Assembly: GCA_905221605.1 (NCBI GenBank)
Contig: CAJNDS010000036.1
Span: 188,001 to 252,000, forward strand
Direction: 5' to 3'
Length of the DNA: 64,000 nucleotides
From: Symbiodinium natans
Taxonomy: Eukaryota; Sar; Dinophyceae; Suessiales; Symbiodiniaceae
The notes below the pieces were generated by a model. The model was not told the DNA's origin and ran no database searches. It saw nothing but the letters and a program-made list of their open reading frames with translations. This document shows, piece after piece, positions 51,668 to 61,682 of the stretch (position 1 is its first letter; every line of letters starts with the position of its first letter). Made by a program: the position numbers and the translations under genes.

Positions 51668-52090
51668 CTGCGGTCGCCCCCCAAGGTGATTTAGGGGTTA
51701 GGGTTTAGGGTTTAGGGTTTAGGCTTTAAGGCTTGAGGACTGCGGGCGTAAGGTTCCCTGAGGGTCATGTGCCTATATAGTATACATTTGGGCCGGGAAA
51801 CTACTTTATAGGAGCCCCTTTAAGGCGAAAATTTTTCTTCTCCGGTACATGGACCCCTAAGGGAAGGTTTAGGGGCAACTCGCAACCCAGACTCCCATTC
51901 GAAGTTCACTTTGGGATGTGGCTAGCTTCCCGAAGGCCAAGCCCCGAAACGCTCAACCCGGAACGCGAAACCCCAAAAACCCAAACCCTAAACCCTAAAA
52001 CCCAAACCCTAAACCCAAGCCCTAAATAAATCCCAAACCCAAAGCCCAATTAAACCCAAAACCCTAAACCCCAAACTCTAAACTCCTTCT

Positions 52091-52121
52091 AATATCTCGA
52101 CTCTGGCCTTGCCATGGGCTG
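52091..52121 (-). CDS. Short candidate micro-exon
   Basis: The acceptor is GGTAATCTAGAG. It reads QPMARPESR before TATTAG; a GA donor would precede the stop. Phase 0 fits the exon at 53,076. Confidence 0.35.
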
Positions 52122-52214
52122 CTCTAGATTACCAAATTTGGGGGTCTGAGTTGGGATTATTCAGGGTTTAGGGTTCAAAGTTTAGGGTTTGGGGTTTGGG
52201 GCTTGCTTAAGGGT

Positions 52215-52431
52215 CGGGGATATACATTTATATATATATATATAATATCTCTCTGTCTCTCTCTCTCTATATATATCTATATATATATATATAGTACCCT
52301 CATCGCGGCCCCTGACATGATCTAACGGATTCACTGGGCAACCACAAAAAAAACATCATAACAAACACGTATAACCAGGAAAAAAAAAAACGCGGATGAC
52401 CGGGGGTGGAAGGGGTAGCATGCAAATACAT

Positions 52432-52465
<34 letters not shown>

Positions 52466-52475
52466 ATATATATAC
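52215..52475. repeat. (AT)n and (CT)n microsatellites
   Basis: TATATA and CTCTCT runs at 52,226-52,293 and 52,428-52,475. The open minus frame here is low complexity. Confidence 0.8.
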
Positions 52476-52732
52476 ATATTTTTCTCATACATGAAAGATA
52501 TTGCCTCTGAGTGCGTGTATGTACTTGTACGTGTTTTTGTTTATAAGTGTGTGCACCTGAAATTCTATACAAACAAAGGGGCGCCGCTCGAGGTCCTACG
52601 CTCTCGCCTTGTGTCAGTTTCTGTGTGTGTGTGTGTATATGCCACGCTGTCGACAGCGTCGACCTCATGCGATCGAAATCCTAATGAAGCCTTCCTCTGC
52701 TCTAGTTATTAACAAATTCACACAGTTCGGGT

Positions 52733-52921
52733 TCAGGACTCATTGGTAATGATTTTGACTTTGAGGGTCGAAGCCCGCAGAACCCAGTCTGCAAGTTCCT
52801 CGAGTCGGCATCTCAGGACAATCCCCAATGATACGGATGCAAGTGTTTCATCCGGATCCCGTGCTCGCCCCGCGCAGCCGTCACATATTTCGGGAACTTC
52901 AGCCCTTACTTGAAGTTTCAT
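52733..52921 (-). CDS. Candidate exon or gene fragment
   Basis: It reads AEVPEICDGCAGRARDPDET then LRCRLEELADWVLRASTLKV. The frame has an ATG at its right end and a helical LEELADWVLRA stretch. No telomere-like array adjoins it. Likely coding, but placement in the large gene is unsure. Confidence 0.42.
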   Translation of the reverse strand: MKLQVRAEVPEICDGCAGRARDPDETLASVSLGIVLRCRLEELADWVLRASTLKVKIITNES

Positions 52922-53075
52922 GGGTGACTAGTAAAAAGCAGGGCTATCCACACCCTTAATGAGTATAAGGCTATAACCAGTTCTCTCCATATTTAGTAGG
53001 TTATAATACAAGTCATCACCTACTCCTTTGTAGGAGGTAAGCCCTATATCCTGAACCCTCAAAGCCTCATATTAC

Positions 53076-53132
53076 CCATGGCTCGGTACCCTGTGGGTCC
53101 TTCAGCCAGCGCTCGAACTGGCCGCAGTGCTT
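53076..53132 (-). CDS. Micro-exon
   Basis: The acceptor is CCTGGTCCCAG and the donor CCATGG|GTAATATG. The 19 codons run phase 0 to 0. It reads KHCGQFERWLKDPQGTEPW. It joins in phase with the exon at 54,942. Confidence 0.7.
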
Positions 53133-53882
53133 CTGGGACCAGGGTTTGGGGTCGAGGGTCTTAAGGTTTGGGCCAATGGGTTTGGGGAAAATCTCATGGA
53201 AACTGTAGAACTGGAGGGATCCTTATAAGAGTGCTGCTGCAGGGAAGCATCCGTTTCGGTTTCTCAGGCTTAAGGAGTGCGGGACGCACAACCCCCCAAC
53301 ATTTCCAGGCGCCCTCGGCTTTCCTAGTCAACTAGATGGAGGTTCACGGGAAGTGATATGTGGGGGAACTAGCTTTAGGGCTTGGCCAGGTATCCCTGCT
53401 TTAACATGGGCATGAACTCCAAACAAACCAGTGCAACTCCCTGTACTAGGTCTAGAGCTCTTAACCACACCCCACTCGCAATGTGCATAATATATATATA
53501 TGTATATATTAATGTATTCAGATATTTATATATTATATAAGCATATGTGAATATATGCACAATCCCCATGGAACCCCCTCATCCCTTGAAACCCGAAAAG
53601 CCGACAACTCCTTGAAGCATGCAAGCCTATCGCCCTATAGCCCGGGAGGTTCTCCATGGTCTATGAAGTAGGGTATATTTCTTGTAATCCCAAAAGGACA
53701 CCCGGTACACTCACCAATATTAAAAAAGGAACCTTAAACCCTACTTCATATGTTACAGCAATGCGAAGAAGGTACATCAAGAGCATCAGCTGATTGAGCC
53801 GGTGGAGCCCAAAACGGTTTGACCCAGGGTTTAGGGGTTAGGGGTTTAGGGCCTAGGGTTTAGGGTTTAGGGTAGCTAGGCA

Positions 53883-54131
53883 GTGAGGGCCTCCATCTAT
53901 TTTTGTCACACAAGCTTGCGAACCTCCTTGTCTCAAGGTCATGAGGTTTCGCTTCAAAATCTTGACACCGGCCTTTCTGTGCGACATACGCCTGTAGATT
54001 TTCATGGCCCATTTTACGAACGCCTCATCCAACCAGCAGGCAACTCAGGTTGGATTTCTCAAACACATGTCTTCCAAGAGGTGTGTCAGGCAATGGGACT
54101 TGGGCCTGATCTTGAAGAGCAGCAGGTCTAA
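53883..54131 (+). CDS. Plus-strand coding-like fragment, unknown
   Basis: The frame ends in a stop at 54,129-54,131 and its first codon is not ATG. It reads SQGHEVSLQNLDTGLSVRHT, then VDFHGPFYERLIQPAGNSGW and FQEVCQAMGLGPDLEEQQ. Globular composition and, unlike the micro-exons, on the plus strand. The minus strand here is stop-rich. It sits within the intron between exons 54,942 and 53,132. Perhaps a nested gene fragment or retrocopy; family not recognised. Confidence 0.45.
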   Translation: MRASIYFCHTSLRTSLSQGHEVSLQNLDTGLSVRHTPVDFHGPFYERLIQPAGNSGWISQTHVFQEVCQAMGLGPDLEEQQV

Positions 54132-54807
54132 GCCAGCTGCCACAGAAGCAAGTGGCAAGTAGCTAAACTCCTAAATCCTAACGCCTCAACCCGACTACCG
54201 CCCCCAAAACCCTAAACTTTACTCCTCCTGTTACCCCTACTACCCCTGGAAGCCCTATACCCTCTCTTTCACATATACATTTAGACTGGATTTTAAATCC
54301 GAACCACCGACCACAAATTGGCCACAAACCCTAATCAACTTCCAAACAATCGGCACAGGGTTCAGGGCCTAGGTTTCATGTTCAAGGCCCGAAAATCAGG
54401 GTTGAGGGCCTAGGTTAGGGATTTCGGCCTTTTAGGGTTTAGGGTTTAGGGTTCAGGGTTTCAGGATTTCGGGCACAAGCTGTAGGGATTCAAGGCCTAG
54501 GATTTACGGTTCAGGGCGTAGGATGAGGGTTCAAGTCTCAGGATTTGGGGTTCAAGGCCTGGGGTGTACGGCATAGGGTTCATTAAAGCGAAAGTAGTCT
54601 CTTGTCAGTAGATCCAAAGGGTGTGTGGCTAGATATTCGATAACGCAGTAGTGACCTTCACATATGAATGCTTGGACTTGAGATGCTGAACCCTAAGCCC
54701 AAAAAAAAACTAACTCCCAAGTCCTAGTTGAAGGCTTCCGGCTTTAGGGGGTTACCTTATGGGGGTCCTTACTATAAGGGAATCTTTAGGGGTCCCTTAT
54801 TTTCGCA

Positions 54808-54941
54808 ACCCTAAACCCTAAACCCTAAACCCTAAACCCTAAACCCTAAACCCTAAACCCTAAACCCTAAACCCTAAACCCTAAACCCTTAACCCTAACC
54901 CTAAACCCTAAACCCTAAACCCTAAACCCTAAACCCTAAAC
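54808..54941. repeat. Longest CCCTAAA array (about 19 units)
   Basis: Almost perfect 7-bp repeats. In sense it is TTTAGGG starting directly at the donor of exon 54,942 (AAAAAG|GTTTAGGG). Confidence 0.95.
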
Positions 54942-55019
54942 CTTTTTGGAAAAAGAAAGAAACAGCTCCTCGGCGGCAGTCTCGCAGCGGGCTTCCGCAG
55001 ACTGGAGGCGCTTCTCCGC
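54942..55019 (-). CDS. Micro-exon, coiled-coil
   Basis: The acceptor is GGTGCGAG and the donor AAAAAG|GTTTAGGG. The 26 codons run phase 0 to 0. It reads AEKRLQSAEARCETAAEELF. The intron begins immediately with the long telomere-like array. Confidence 0.8.
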
Positions 55020-55747
55020 CTCGCACCAGGGTTTAGGGTTTAGGGTTTAGGGTTTAGGGTTTGGAGTTTGGAGTTTGGGGTTTAGGGTTTAGGTTTCTAG
55101 AGGTTGGGGTCGAGGGTTGTAGGGTTTAGGTTTCCGGAGCCGGGATTCTTGAATTCTCGGGTGGAAGGTTTAGGGTTCTAGGGTTCCAGGGCTTTGTGGT
55201 TCGACTTCTAGGGTTCTAGGAATTCCAGGGTAGGATTCTAGGATTTAGGGCTTTAGGGTGGAGGGTTCTAGGGTTGAGGATCTTGGGTTTAGGGTTCTAG
55301 GGTTCGGGGATTTTAGGCTTGAGGGTTCTAGCATTCAAGGATCCAGGGTTTTAGCGTTCTAGGGTTCTAGGGTTTAGGTTTCCAGGGTTTGGGCTTCGAG
55401 GATGGCGGGTCTGTTTTGGAGCTTTAAGGTTTGGTTTTTGGCAAAGTAATTAAGAGGCCAAAAGTGGGCTCGCAAGTGTTGACTAATTCCCTATGTGAAG
55501 CATGTGGGGTTTAGGTTGAGGGTTGTGGTACCGTGCTTAGGCTTGTGACCTGAACACGGAGCACGCCGATTCCACTTACGGGGCGGTAAGCCGTAACACC
55601 AGACTGAAGGCAACCTAAACAACCATGCAACGTAAACCCTTCACCTCAACCCTAAACCCCTAAACCCTAAACCCTAAATCCCTAAACCCCTAAACCATAA
55701 ACCCTAAATCCCTAGATCCCTCAATCCATAACCTAAATCCCCAAATC

Positions 55748-55806
55748 CTTTGAAGTGCCTGACGCTGTGAATCTGCCATGCTGTCCGAGATCTGCTTCGC
55801 CAACGT
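55748..55806 (-). CDS. Micro-exon, coiled-coil
   Basis: It reads TLAKQISDSMADSQRQALQ after an acceptor CATGTCCGAG; the open frame extends further upstream as TTMSE. The donor is CAAAG|GATTTGGGG (GA) or an internal GC. Confidence 0.72.
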
Positions 55807-56344
55807 CTCGGACATGGTGGTCAATCAAATGTGGGTTTAGGGTTTTCACAAGAGTTTAGTACGGGTTTAGGGTTTAGAGTTGAAGGTTGAGGGCTGAGGG
55901 TTGAGCGGGGGGGGTAGTACCTGAGCTTGGAGCGAAACACTCTTTAATGAGCAGAGAGTCGGGAAAGACTAAAAAAACCTTTCAATGAACCCAAAACTCG
56001 TGGGTTAGGATTTTGTGCTTTGACGTGTAGGGTGTCGGAATCCTAACAAAGTACAAGCACGCAAACCACGAAACGAACCCTAAACGCCATGCAAAGGAGG
56101 CCTTTCATGTTGTTCGACAACCCCGAATCCAAGCTCTTAAGCCCCAAACATCAAACACGCAAAGCCAGAACCCCAAAACTTGACTCTTCTAAGCTCTAAA
56201 CTGTTCTGTTCTGCCCTCCTCACTGTGAACCCCCAAGCCCTATTTAAACCTTTCAACCCCTTAAACCCAAAACTTTAAGACTACATCCCACGCAGAAATA
56301 CCTTCATACCTTCCTCAATAATCAGGGAAATATACCTGACTCAT

Positions 56345-56392
56345 TGGTTGTATATATGTCTATATATATATATACATACATACACGTCTTTT
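56345..56392. repeat. TATATA/CATACA microsatellite
   Basis: Short AT and CATA repeats in intron sequence. Confidence 0.7.
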
Positions 56393-56712
56393 GGAAAGAG
56401 GTACACAGGCTGCTCACACTCTAGATAAACCCGAGAACCCCAAGTTTGGGCACCACAACCCCTCAAAACCCTGGACCCAGAACCACAAAAACCCCATCAT
56501 CCCAAAAACCTGAAACAAGAAGACCCCGACCGTCGCCTAAATCCTAAACGCCCTAAGGCCGTTAAAGCCATAAACCCTAGACTTCTTAAACCCTAAACTT
56601 CCTCTCCCCCAAAATTGCTACAGCCCTCCTAAACTCGGGCACCCGGAGCCCTAAACCGTAAACCCTAAACCCTAAACCTTAAACCCTAAACCCTAAGCCC
56701 TAAACCCTAAAC

Positions 56713-56764
56713 TCAGGCACTCGGGGCAGGGCTGTAAGATGGTCCACAGCATCCTTCTCGGCAC
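56713..56764 (-). CDS. Micro-exon, helical
   Basis: The acceptor is CGTCACAAAG, or GTGCCGAG eight bases on. The donor is CCTGA|GTTTAGGG or CGA|GTGCCTG. It reads AEKDAVDHLTALPRVP. Exact ends and phase are ambiguous. Confidence 0.6.
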
Positions 56765-56999
56765 CTTTGTGACGACGAGAACTTAGGGTTTAGGACTCAG
56801 GGTTTAGGGTTAGGGTTTAGGACTCAGGGTTTAGGGCTTAGGGTTTAGGACTCAGGGTTGAGGATTTAGGGTTTAGGACTTCAGGTCTTCGACTTTTACT
56901 CGGATGGCCCTTAGAGCCCTCTGAAAAGATGTTCCTGACTGTGCTCCTGCTTTAGCGAATAAGGAAAAGATAATAAAATCTCCCCAGGGCCTACCGAGT

Positions 57000-57160
57000 T
57001 TAGGTTTTAGGGATCTAGGGTTTAGGGTTTAGGGTTTAGGGATCTAGGGTTTAGGGTTTAGGGATCTAGGGTTTAGGGATCTAGGGTTTAGGGTTTAGGG
57101 TTTAGGGATCTAGGGTTTAGGGTTTAGGGATTTCTGCCTTTAGGGTTTAGGGTTCTTGTG
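57000..57160. repeat. TTTAGGGATCTAGGG higher-order array
   Basis: TTTAGGG units alternate with GATCTAGGG in a repeating higher-order pattern (57,008-57,130), unlike other arrays here. Confidence 0.85.
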
Positions 57161-57450
57161 TCTTGCGTAGTCTCGGAATGAAAGGGTACTGAGCTTGTGT
57201 TTGGTTTACGTAGGTTTATGAAGAGGCCCGAGCCCGAAAGAAAGGACACGACCGGGGGTCCTGGAGTTTTAGCTTGCATGCTGTTAAGGCTGCATGCTGC
57301 TAAGGTTCAGGGCTGTGGACTCATCAGCATTTAGGGCTTTGCAACGACTAACTATAGCCAAGAGACTTGCAAGCGAAGTTATCGTACTTTCATTTCGGGC
57401 CCTAACCCTGCCTCAAAACCCTATAAACCCAAACGCCTAAAAGCCTAAAC

Positions 57451-57498
57451 CTGCCAAGAGCCCCGGCGCGAGGTGGTTCGGGTAAAGCGCGCTTCCAC
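57451..57498 (-). CDS. Micro-exon
   Basis: The acceptor is CTGTTGCAAG and the donor TGGCAG|GTTTAGG. The 16 codons run phase 0 to 0. It reads VEARFTRTTSRRGSWQ. Both ends are good; composition is basic rather than heptad-like. Confidence 0.6.
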
Positions 57499-57721
57499 CT
57501 TGCAACAGGCAGCCGAGGTGCGCCGAGTATATTGGGCAGAGCATATTACGGCACAATAAGGAACCCCGAAACTCTAAACCCCAAATCCAGGGTTTCGGGT
57601 TTATGGCTTAGGCTGCTTTGGCTGGGACACCCGAAGGATCCACCTTGTATACCTACGCCCTTGAACGCCCAAACCCGCGAACACCGAATACCCGCGAACT
57701 AGGCAACTAACCCTTAAACCC

Positions 57722-58085
57722 GAGAGGGGAAGAGCGGAAGAGAGGAAGAGATGAAGAGAGGAAGAGAGGAAAAGAGGAGAGAACAAGAGAGAGCGAGAAG
57801 AGAGAACGGAGACGGGAGAGAGAGAGAGAGAGTGAAAGAAAGGGAGAGAAAGACGAGAAAGAGAGAGAGAGAGAGGGAGGGGGAGAAGATAGAGAGAGAG
57901 AGAGGAAGAGAGAGAGAGAGGGATCAGACAGAGAGAGAGAGAGATAGACAGAGAAAGAAAGAAACAAAACTAGAAATAATGAATGAAAGAAATAAAGAAG
58001 AAGGAAAGAAAGAAATTAAAAAAAAAAACAACAAAATACAGAAATAAAGAAATGATAGAGAGAGAGAGAGGGAATAAGAAAGAGA
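57722..58085. repeat. GA-rich (GAGA)n / GGAA purine tract
   Basis: About 360 bp of polypurine on the plus strand. The Arg/Glu- and Ser/Leu-rich frames are compositional. It could form triplex or an exon-enhancer-like purine tract. Confidence 0.9.
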
Positions 58086-58142
58086 GGGGGGCGGAGAGGG
58101 CGGGGCTCCTTGCTTAAGGGTTATAGTACTTTGGGCAAGTTG

Positions 58143-58284
58143 CTGGGCATCCTAGAAAAGCGTGAAACATAAGAACCTAGGAATGAGATGGGTGCCTTTT
58201 TCGGTTTAAAGAGGCTTGTGTAAGGCAACCTACACCCTGAAAAAAGGGAATAACAGCCTACTCTGGGTCCTAGTTTCTCGAAAC
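58143..58284. repeat. MITE-like element, GGGCATCCTAG family
   Basis: TGCTGGGCATCCTAGAAAAG, then AACCTAGGAATGAGATGGGT GCCTTTTT and CTACTCTGGGTCCTAG. Confidence 0.6.
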
Positions 58285-58338
58285 CTAAAAGCTAGACCCT
58301 AGACCTGACAAAAACAACCCGGAAATGCCCCACCCTGC

Positions 58339-58404
58339 CTCATCCAAACGCTGAATGAGGCGAAGCTGGAGAGTCTCAACGCTCGCTGCCGTGCGGTCCC
58401 GTTC
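58339..58404 (-). CDS. Micro-exon, coiled-coil
   Basis: The acceptor is CCGTTCTGAGAG and the donor GATGAG|GCAGGG (GC). The 22 codons run phase 0 to 0. It reads ERDRTAASVETLQLRLIQRL. The plus strand also gives a helical reading (LNEAKLESLNARC), but neighbouring exons support minus. Confidence 0.62.
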
Positions 58405-59369
58405 CTCTCAGAACGGCTTGCAAAAAATCAGAGGCTGTTTTGGGGGGCTTACCTGGGGTTTAGGGTTTAGGGTTTAGAGTTTGGGTTTACGGTTCGGGGT
58501 TTAGGTGTACGTGTCTTTGGTAGTGCTGGGGTGCAAACTGCTGATTAATAGGGGGGATCGCAGATATGGCTTTGGAGGTAACTATTGACAGGTTTAGAGC
58601 CTCGGATACATATTGACAGCAGTAGCAACAGTAGTACCAGGTCCTGGAACACGAAACCCTAAACTCTAAAACCGAAACTTTCCTAAACCCTAAACTCCAA
58701 ACCCTGTTCCCTACGCCTACACCCTAAACCGAACCGTAACCCCTATAAACCCTAGCCGCAGACGTCTCCAAGAAATCTTGAAAGTGTAGTTTGGCACTCT
58801 CTCCTGCGGTTTGGATAGATGCGGAGACCTACTTGGTCTTTTCTCTTTTCTAGCCCTAAGCCCCGAACCCCTACATCCCAAACCCTAGGAGCCCACCAGA
58901 ACTTCGAGAACTCGCAATATGGGAGTTTACGAACATAAGAGACCGCCAGTAGAGACCCCAAACAGTAGGATTGGCTTTTCATAAGGACCCTAATCAGGTA
59001 CCCCCACTTTCGGAGACCCCCATGTAGGGTTTTGGGGTCTAAGGTTTCGTTTGACTTGGTCTACATTTTGCGCTGGAGAACGCTTTCCCTACACCCCCCT
59101 TAACCCTAAACCCTCCAAACCCCCCCCCCCCCCCCAACCCGTAATATAAGCCACCCTAGTCCGGGCCTAAGCAACTAAACGACCCTAACAACTCTGAAGC
59201 CCTACAAGGGGTCTGAGGAGGTTTCGGGGTGTTGAGGGCCTGGTTTAGGGATAAGTTTAAGGTGTGAAAGGCTTTGGGCTTTTCAGAGTTTGTGGTTTAG
59301 GGCTATAGGGCCTAGGGTTTAGGGGGTTTCAAGGCTTCGGGTTTAGGGTTATGGCTTGAGGTGCTTAGG

Positions 59370-59513
59370 GGCTGAATACCCTAGCCCAAAAAAGGTTAAC
59401 CTTTGATTAATTATTCTTAATAATATTCTTAATAAGATATTCTATATAACCAAAAAAGGTTAAAGCGCGACGTGTGCACAGCAACCAAAAAGGTTAAAGG
59501 TGACCTATCCGGC
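59370..59513. repeat. MITE-like palindrome, AAAAAGGTTAA type
   Basis: GGGGCTGAATACCCTAGCCC AAAAAAGGTTAACC ... AGGTTAAAGGTGACCTATCC. Related to 17,524-17,627, and contains an inner TATTCTTAATAA repeat. Confidence 0.65.
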
Positions 59514-59524
59514 ACCTACTTGGA

Positions 59525-59650
59525 GGTTCACGGTACTGATTATCCAATTGTAACTGTACTTATAACTGTGCATATAACCATAGTAGGGCACTTGCAGTAA
59601 GGAGCTTATAAATGGGCTATAAGTACAGTTATGATTGGTTAATCAGTACC
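59525..59650. repeat. Palindromic element, GGTACTGATTA / TAATCAGTACC
   Basis: GGTACTGATTATCCAATTGT AACTGTACTTATA faces TATAAGTACAGTTATGATTG GTTAATCAGTACC. Near-perfect inverted repeat of about 33 bp per arm. Confidence 0.85.
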
Positions 59651-59719
59651 CCTAAACCTTAAACCCTAAACCCTAAACCCAAAACCCTAAACCCTAATTG
59701 GTTAAGAAGCACCATGAAC

Positions 59720-59806
59720 CGGGAGGGTATCGCTTGCCTCTTGGAACTGCGACTGCAATTGTGTGGACATTACGCCGCTTTGCGCATCTGAGCGCTGCAT
59801 CATGGC
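59720..59806 (-). CDS. Micro-exon, coiled-coil
   Basis: The acceptor is TGCGGCGACAG and the donor CTCCCG|GTTCATGG. The 29 codons run phase 0 to 0. It reads AMMQRSDAQSGVMSTQLQSQ then FQEASDTLP. Confidence 0.75.
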
Positions 59807-60329
59807 CTGTCGCCGCAGGGTTTTAGGGTTTAGGGTTTAAGGAGATTCATCGGAGGGAACACCTATGGGGGTTTATCCAAAGAAGGGTCCCCTAATACCA
59901 ACCCACATGGTAGGATTCCCTTATGACAAGGGTTGCTGTAGAAATCTATGCTAGAACCAAAAAAAGGAGGCAAAAGGGTGTTTCCTTGAAGGGGCTTCGG
60001 GCTTAGTGAAGACAGGATCTTTGTGAGGACTACGCTTGGGGTATTCAGGGGTGATCTGATACTCTATTCACCTACAGCTTCTAAGTGGAGAATATATGAG
60101 CTACTCATTGCGAGACATGTCTCCTACATTGTGGGAAGCCCGACACCCCCAAAACCCTCCGGTAAGACCGTCGCAGCTTGACGGAGGGAGTGGAGCGCAC
60201 AATAGGGGAGATTCTGGGTGATGCGACAAAGACCTGAAGTACCTGACCTTGCACATGCTGTATGCTTTAAACCACTAAACGCCGTGTAAGCCCAAGCCCT
60301 GCACTCTGGACCCAGTAAGCACCGTAATA

Positions 60330-60428
60330 TAGGGGTCTTAATACTTATAATAGGGTTTTGGGGGTTATTATAGTAGAGTTATAAAGGGACTATAAGGGAA
60401 TACTATTAGTAATTATTCCGACCCCTAT
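60330..60428. repeat. MITE-like element, GGGGTTATTATA family
   Basis: ATAGGGGTCTTAATACTTAT AATAGGGTTTTGGGGGTTAT ... AGTAATTATTCCGACCCCTAT. Reverse copy at 37,363-37,457. Confidence 0.78.
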
Positions 60429-60445
60429 TGCCAACTCCGACAATC

Positions 60446-60523
60446 CCCCAACGCCGCCTCAGTGCTCGACAGCTTCTGCGTCAACTTGTGCTGAAGGTCC
60501 CCGATGTTGCGGAACTGCTGCGC
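60446..60523 (-). CDS. Micro-exon, coiled-coil
   Basis: The acceptor is GTCGGACAGAG and the donor TTGGGG|GATTGTCG (GA). The 26 codons run phase 0 to 0. It reads AQQFRNIGDLQHKLTQKLSS then TEAALG. The repeat on its acceptor side is TTTAGGG in sense, opposite to most exons. Confidence 0.75.
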
Positions 60524-60733
60524 CTCTGTCCGACCCTAAACCCTACACCCTACACCCCAAACCCCAAACCCCAAACCCCAAACCCTAAACCCTAAACCCT
60601 AAACCCTAAACCCTAAACCCTAAACTAAACCCTCTGGCTGAAAGAGTCAGCTAGGGGAGGCTCTTGGCATGATCAGGGAGACGCAGTTGAAGGTTCATGC
60701 GTACTTGTAAGGAGGGTTCGCATTACCCTAAAT

Positions 60734-60875
60734 ACGGTGGGGCCCCCTTACTATAATAACTGTGGCTAAGGGACTTATAACCTAATTTAGGGTCCTTATA
60801 ACCCAATTTAGGGCCCTTATAACCCAATTTAGGGCCCTTATAACTCTACTTCTAACTAAGGGGCCCCACCCTGTA
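60734..60875. repeat. MITE-like element, reverse copy of 39,729-39,850
   Basis: GGTGGGGCCCCCTTACTATA ATAACTGTGGC ... AAGGGGCCCCACCCTGTA. It contains one more AACCCAATTTAGGGCCCTTAT unit than the copy at 39.7 kb, otherwise nearly identical. Confidence 0.88.
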
Positions 60876-61050
60876 TACAACCACGTATACTTGTCGTTGC
60901 ACTACATGGGGATACTTCTAACCCTATTTACAGCTTACACTTAAAACTCCAAGTAGGGGTGGTTCTGGCTAACTCCTCAAACTCCCTAAACCCTAAACCC
61001 TAAACCCTCAACCCCAAACGTTCCGAAACCCTAAACCTCAAAACTGCAAC

Positions 61051-61104
61051 CTTGCTTGCCTGATCCTCCAGCTGCTGGGTCATTTGCGCTTCCATGAAGT
61101 CCAC
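61051..61104 (-). CDS. Micro-exon, coiled-coil
   Basis: The acceptor is TATGAGCAG and the donor AGCAAG|GTTGCAG. The 18 codons run phase 0 to 0. It reads VDFMEAQMTQQLEDQASK. The frame is also open upstream (SSYEQ). Confidence 0.78.
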
Positions 61105-61646
61105 CTGCTCATAGGACGAAACCCAAGCTCCAAACCCCTAACACCCCTCGGACCTAACAAATCCGGTTTAGGGTTTAGGGTTTAGGGTTTAGGCTTTAGG
61201 GTTTAGGGTTTAGGGACCTATAGACCCACACTTCCCAAGTAAGGCATTCAGCAGCCCTCCCCCCCACACGTGCGACGACCCGACTTAGGGGTTAGGGTTC
61301 GGGTTTGTGGGTTTAGGGTTTAGGGTTTAGGGTTTAGGGTTTAGGGTTGAAGGAGAGGGTTGCCATCTGAGCTTGCCTGTGGAGAAGGGTGTCTAGAACA
61401 AAACAGCTCCCTCATAGAAATCTCGAAGCAGACCCCCCCCCCCCACTAAGCACCCCACGCGAACCCCTGCTATGAACCCCCCCCCCCCCAAAACAAAAAA
61501 AAAAAAAACACCTAAATCCCAAAACCATAAACCCCTCCCCTAAACCCTAAACCCTCACCCCCTCCCCCAAACCCCAAACCCCAAGCCCTAAGCCCTAAAC
61601 CCTCCCAAAAACGACCCCCCCCACCCCCCCCTCCCCCCAAATGCGC

Positions 61647-61682
61647 CTTGGACTCCAGAGCCGACACCTTGGACAGCTTGGC
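61647..61682 (-). CDS. Micro-exon, coiled-coil
   Basis: The acceptor is CATCGCCAG and the donor TCCAAG|GCGCATT (GC). The 12 codons read AKLSKVSALESK. Phase 0 to 0. Open sequence continues a little on both sides. Confidence 0.65.

Noticed and set aside
57707-58047. Arg/Glu-rich ORF (plus) and Ser/Leu-rich ORF (minus)
   Set aside because: Pure GA-tract composition; no codon structure.
60160-60260. Plus-strand helical peptide (LTEGVERTIGEILGDATK) and a competing minus reading
   Set aside because: Both strands open, no telomere-like flank; neighbouring exons 60,446 and 59,720 already join in phase without it.
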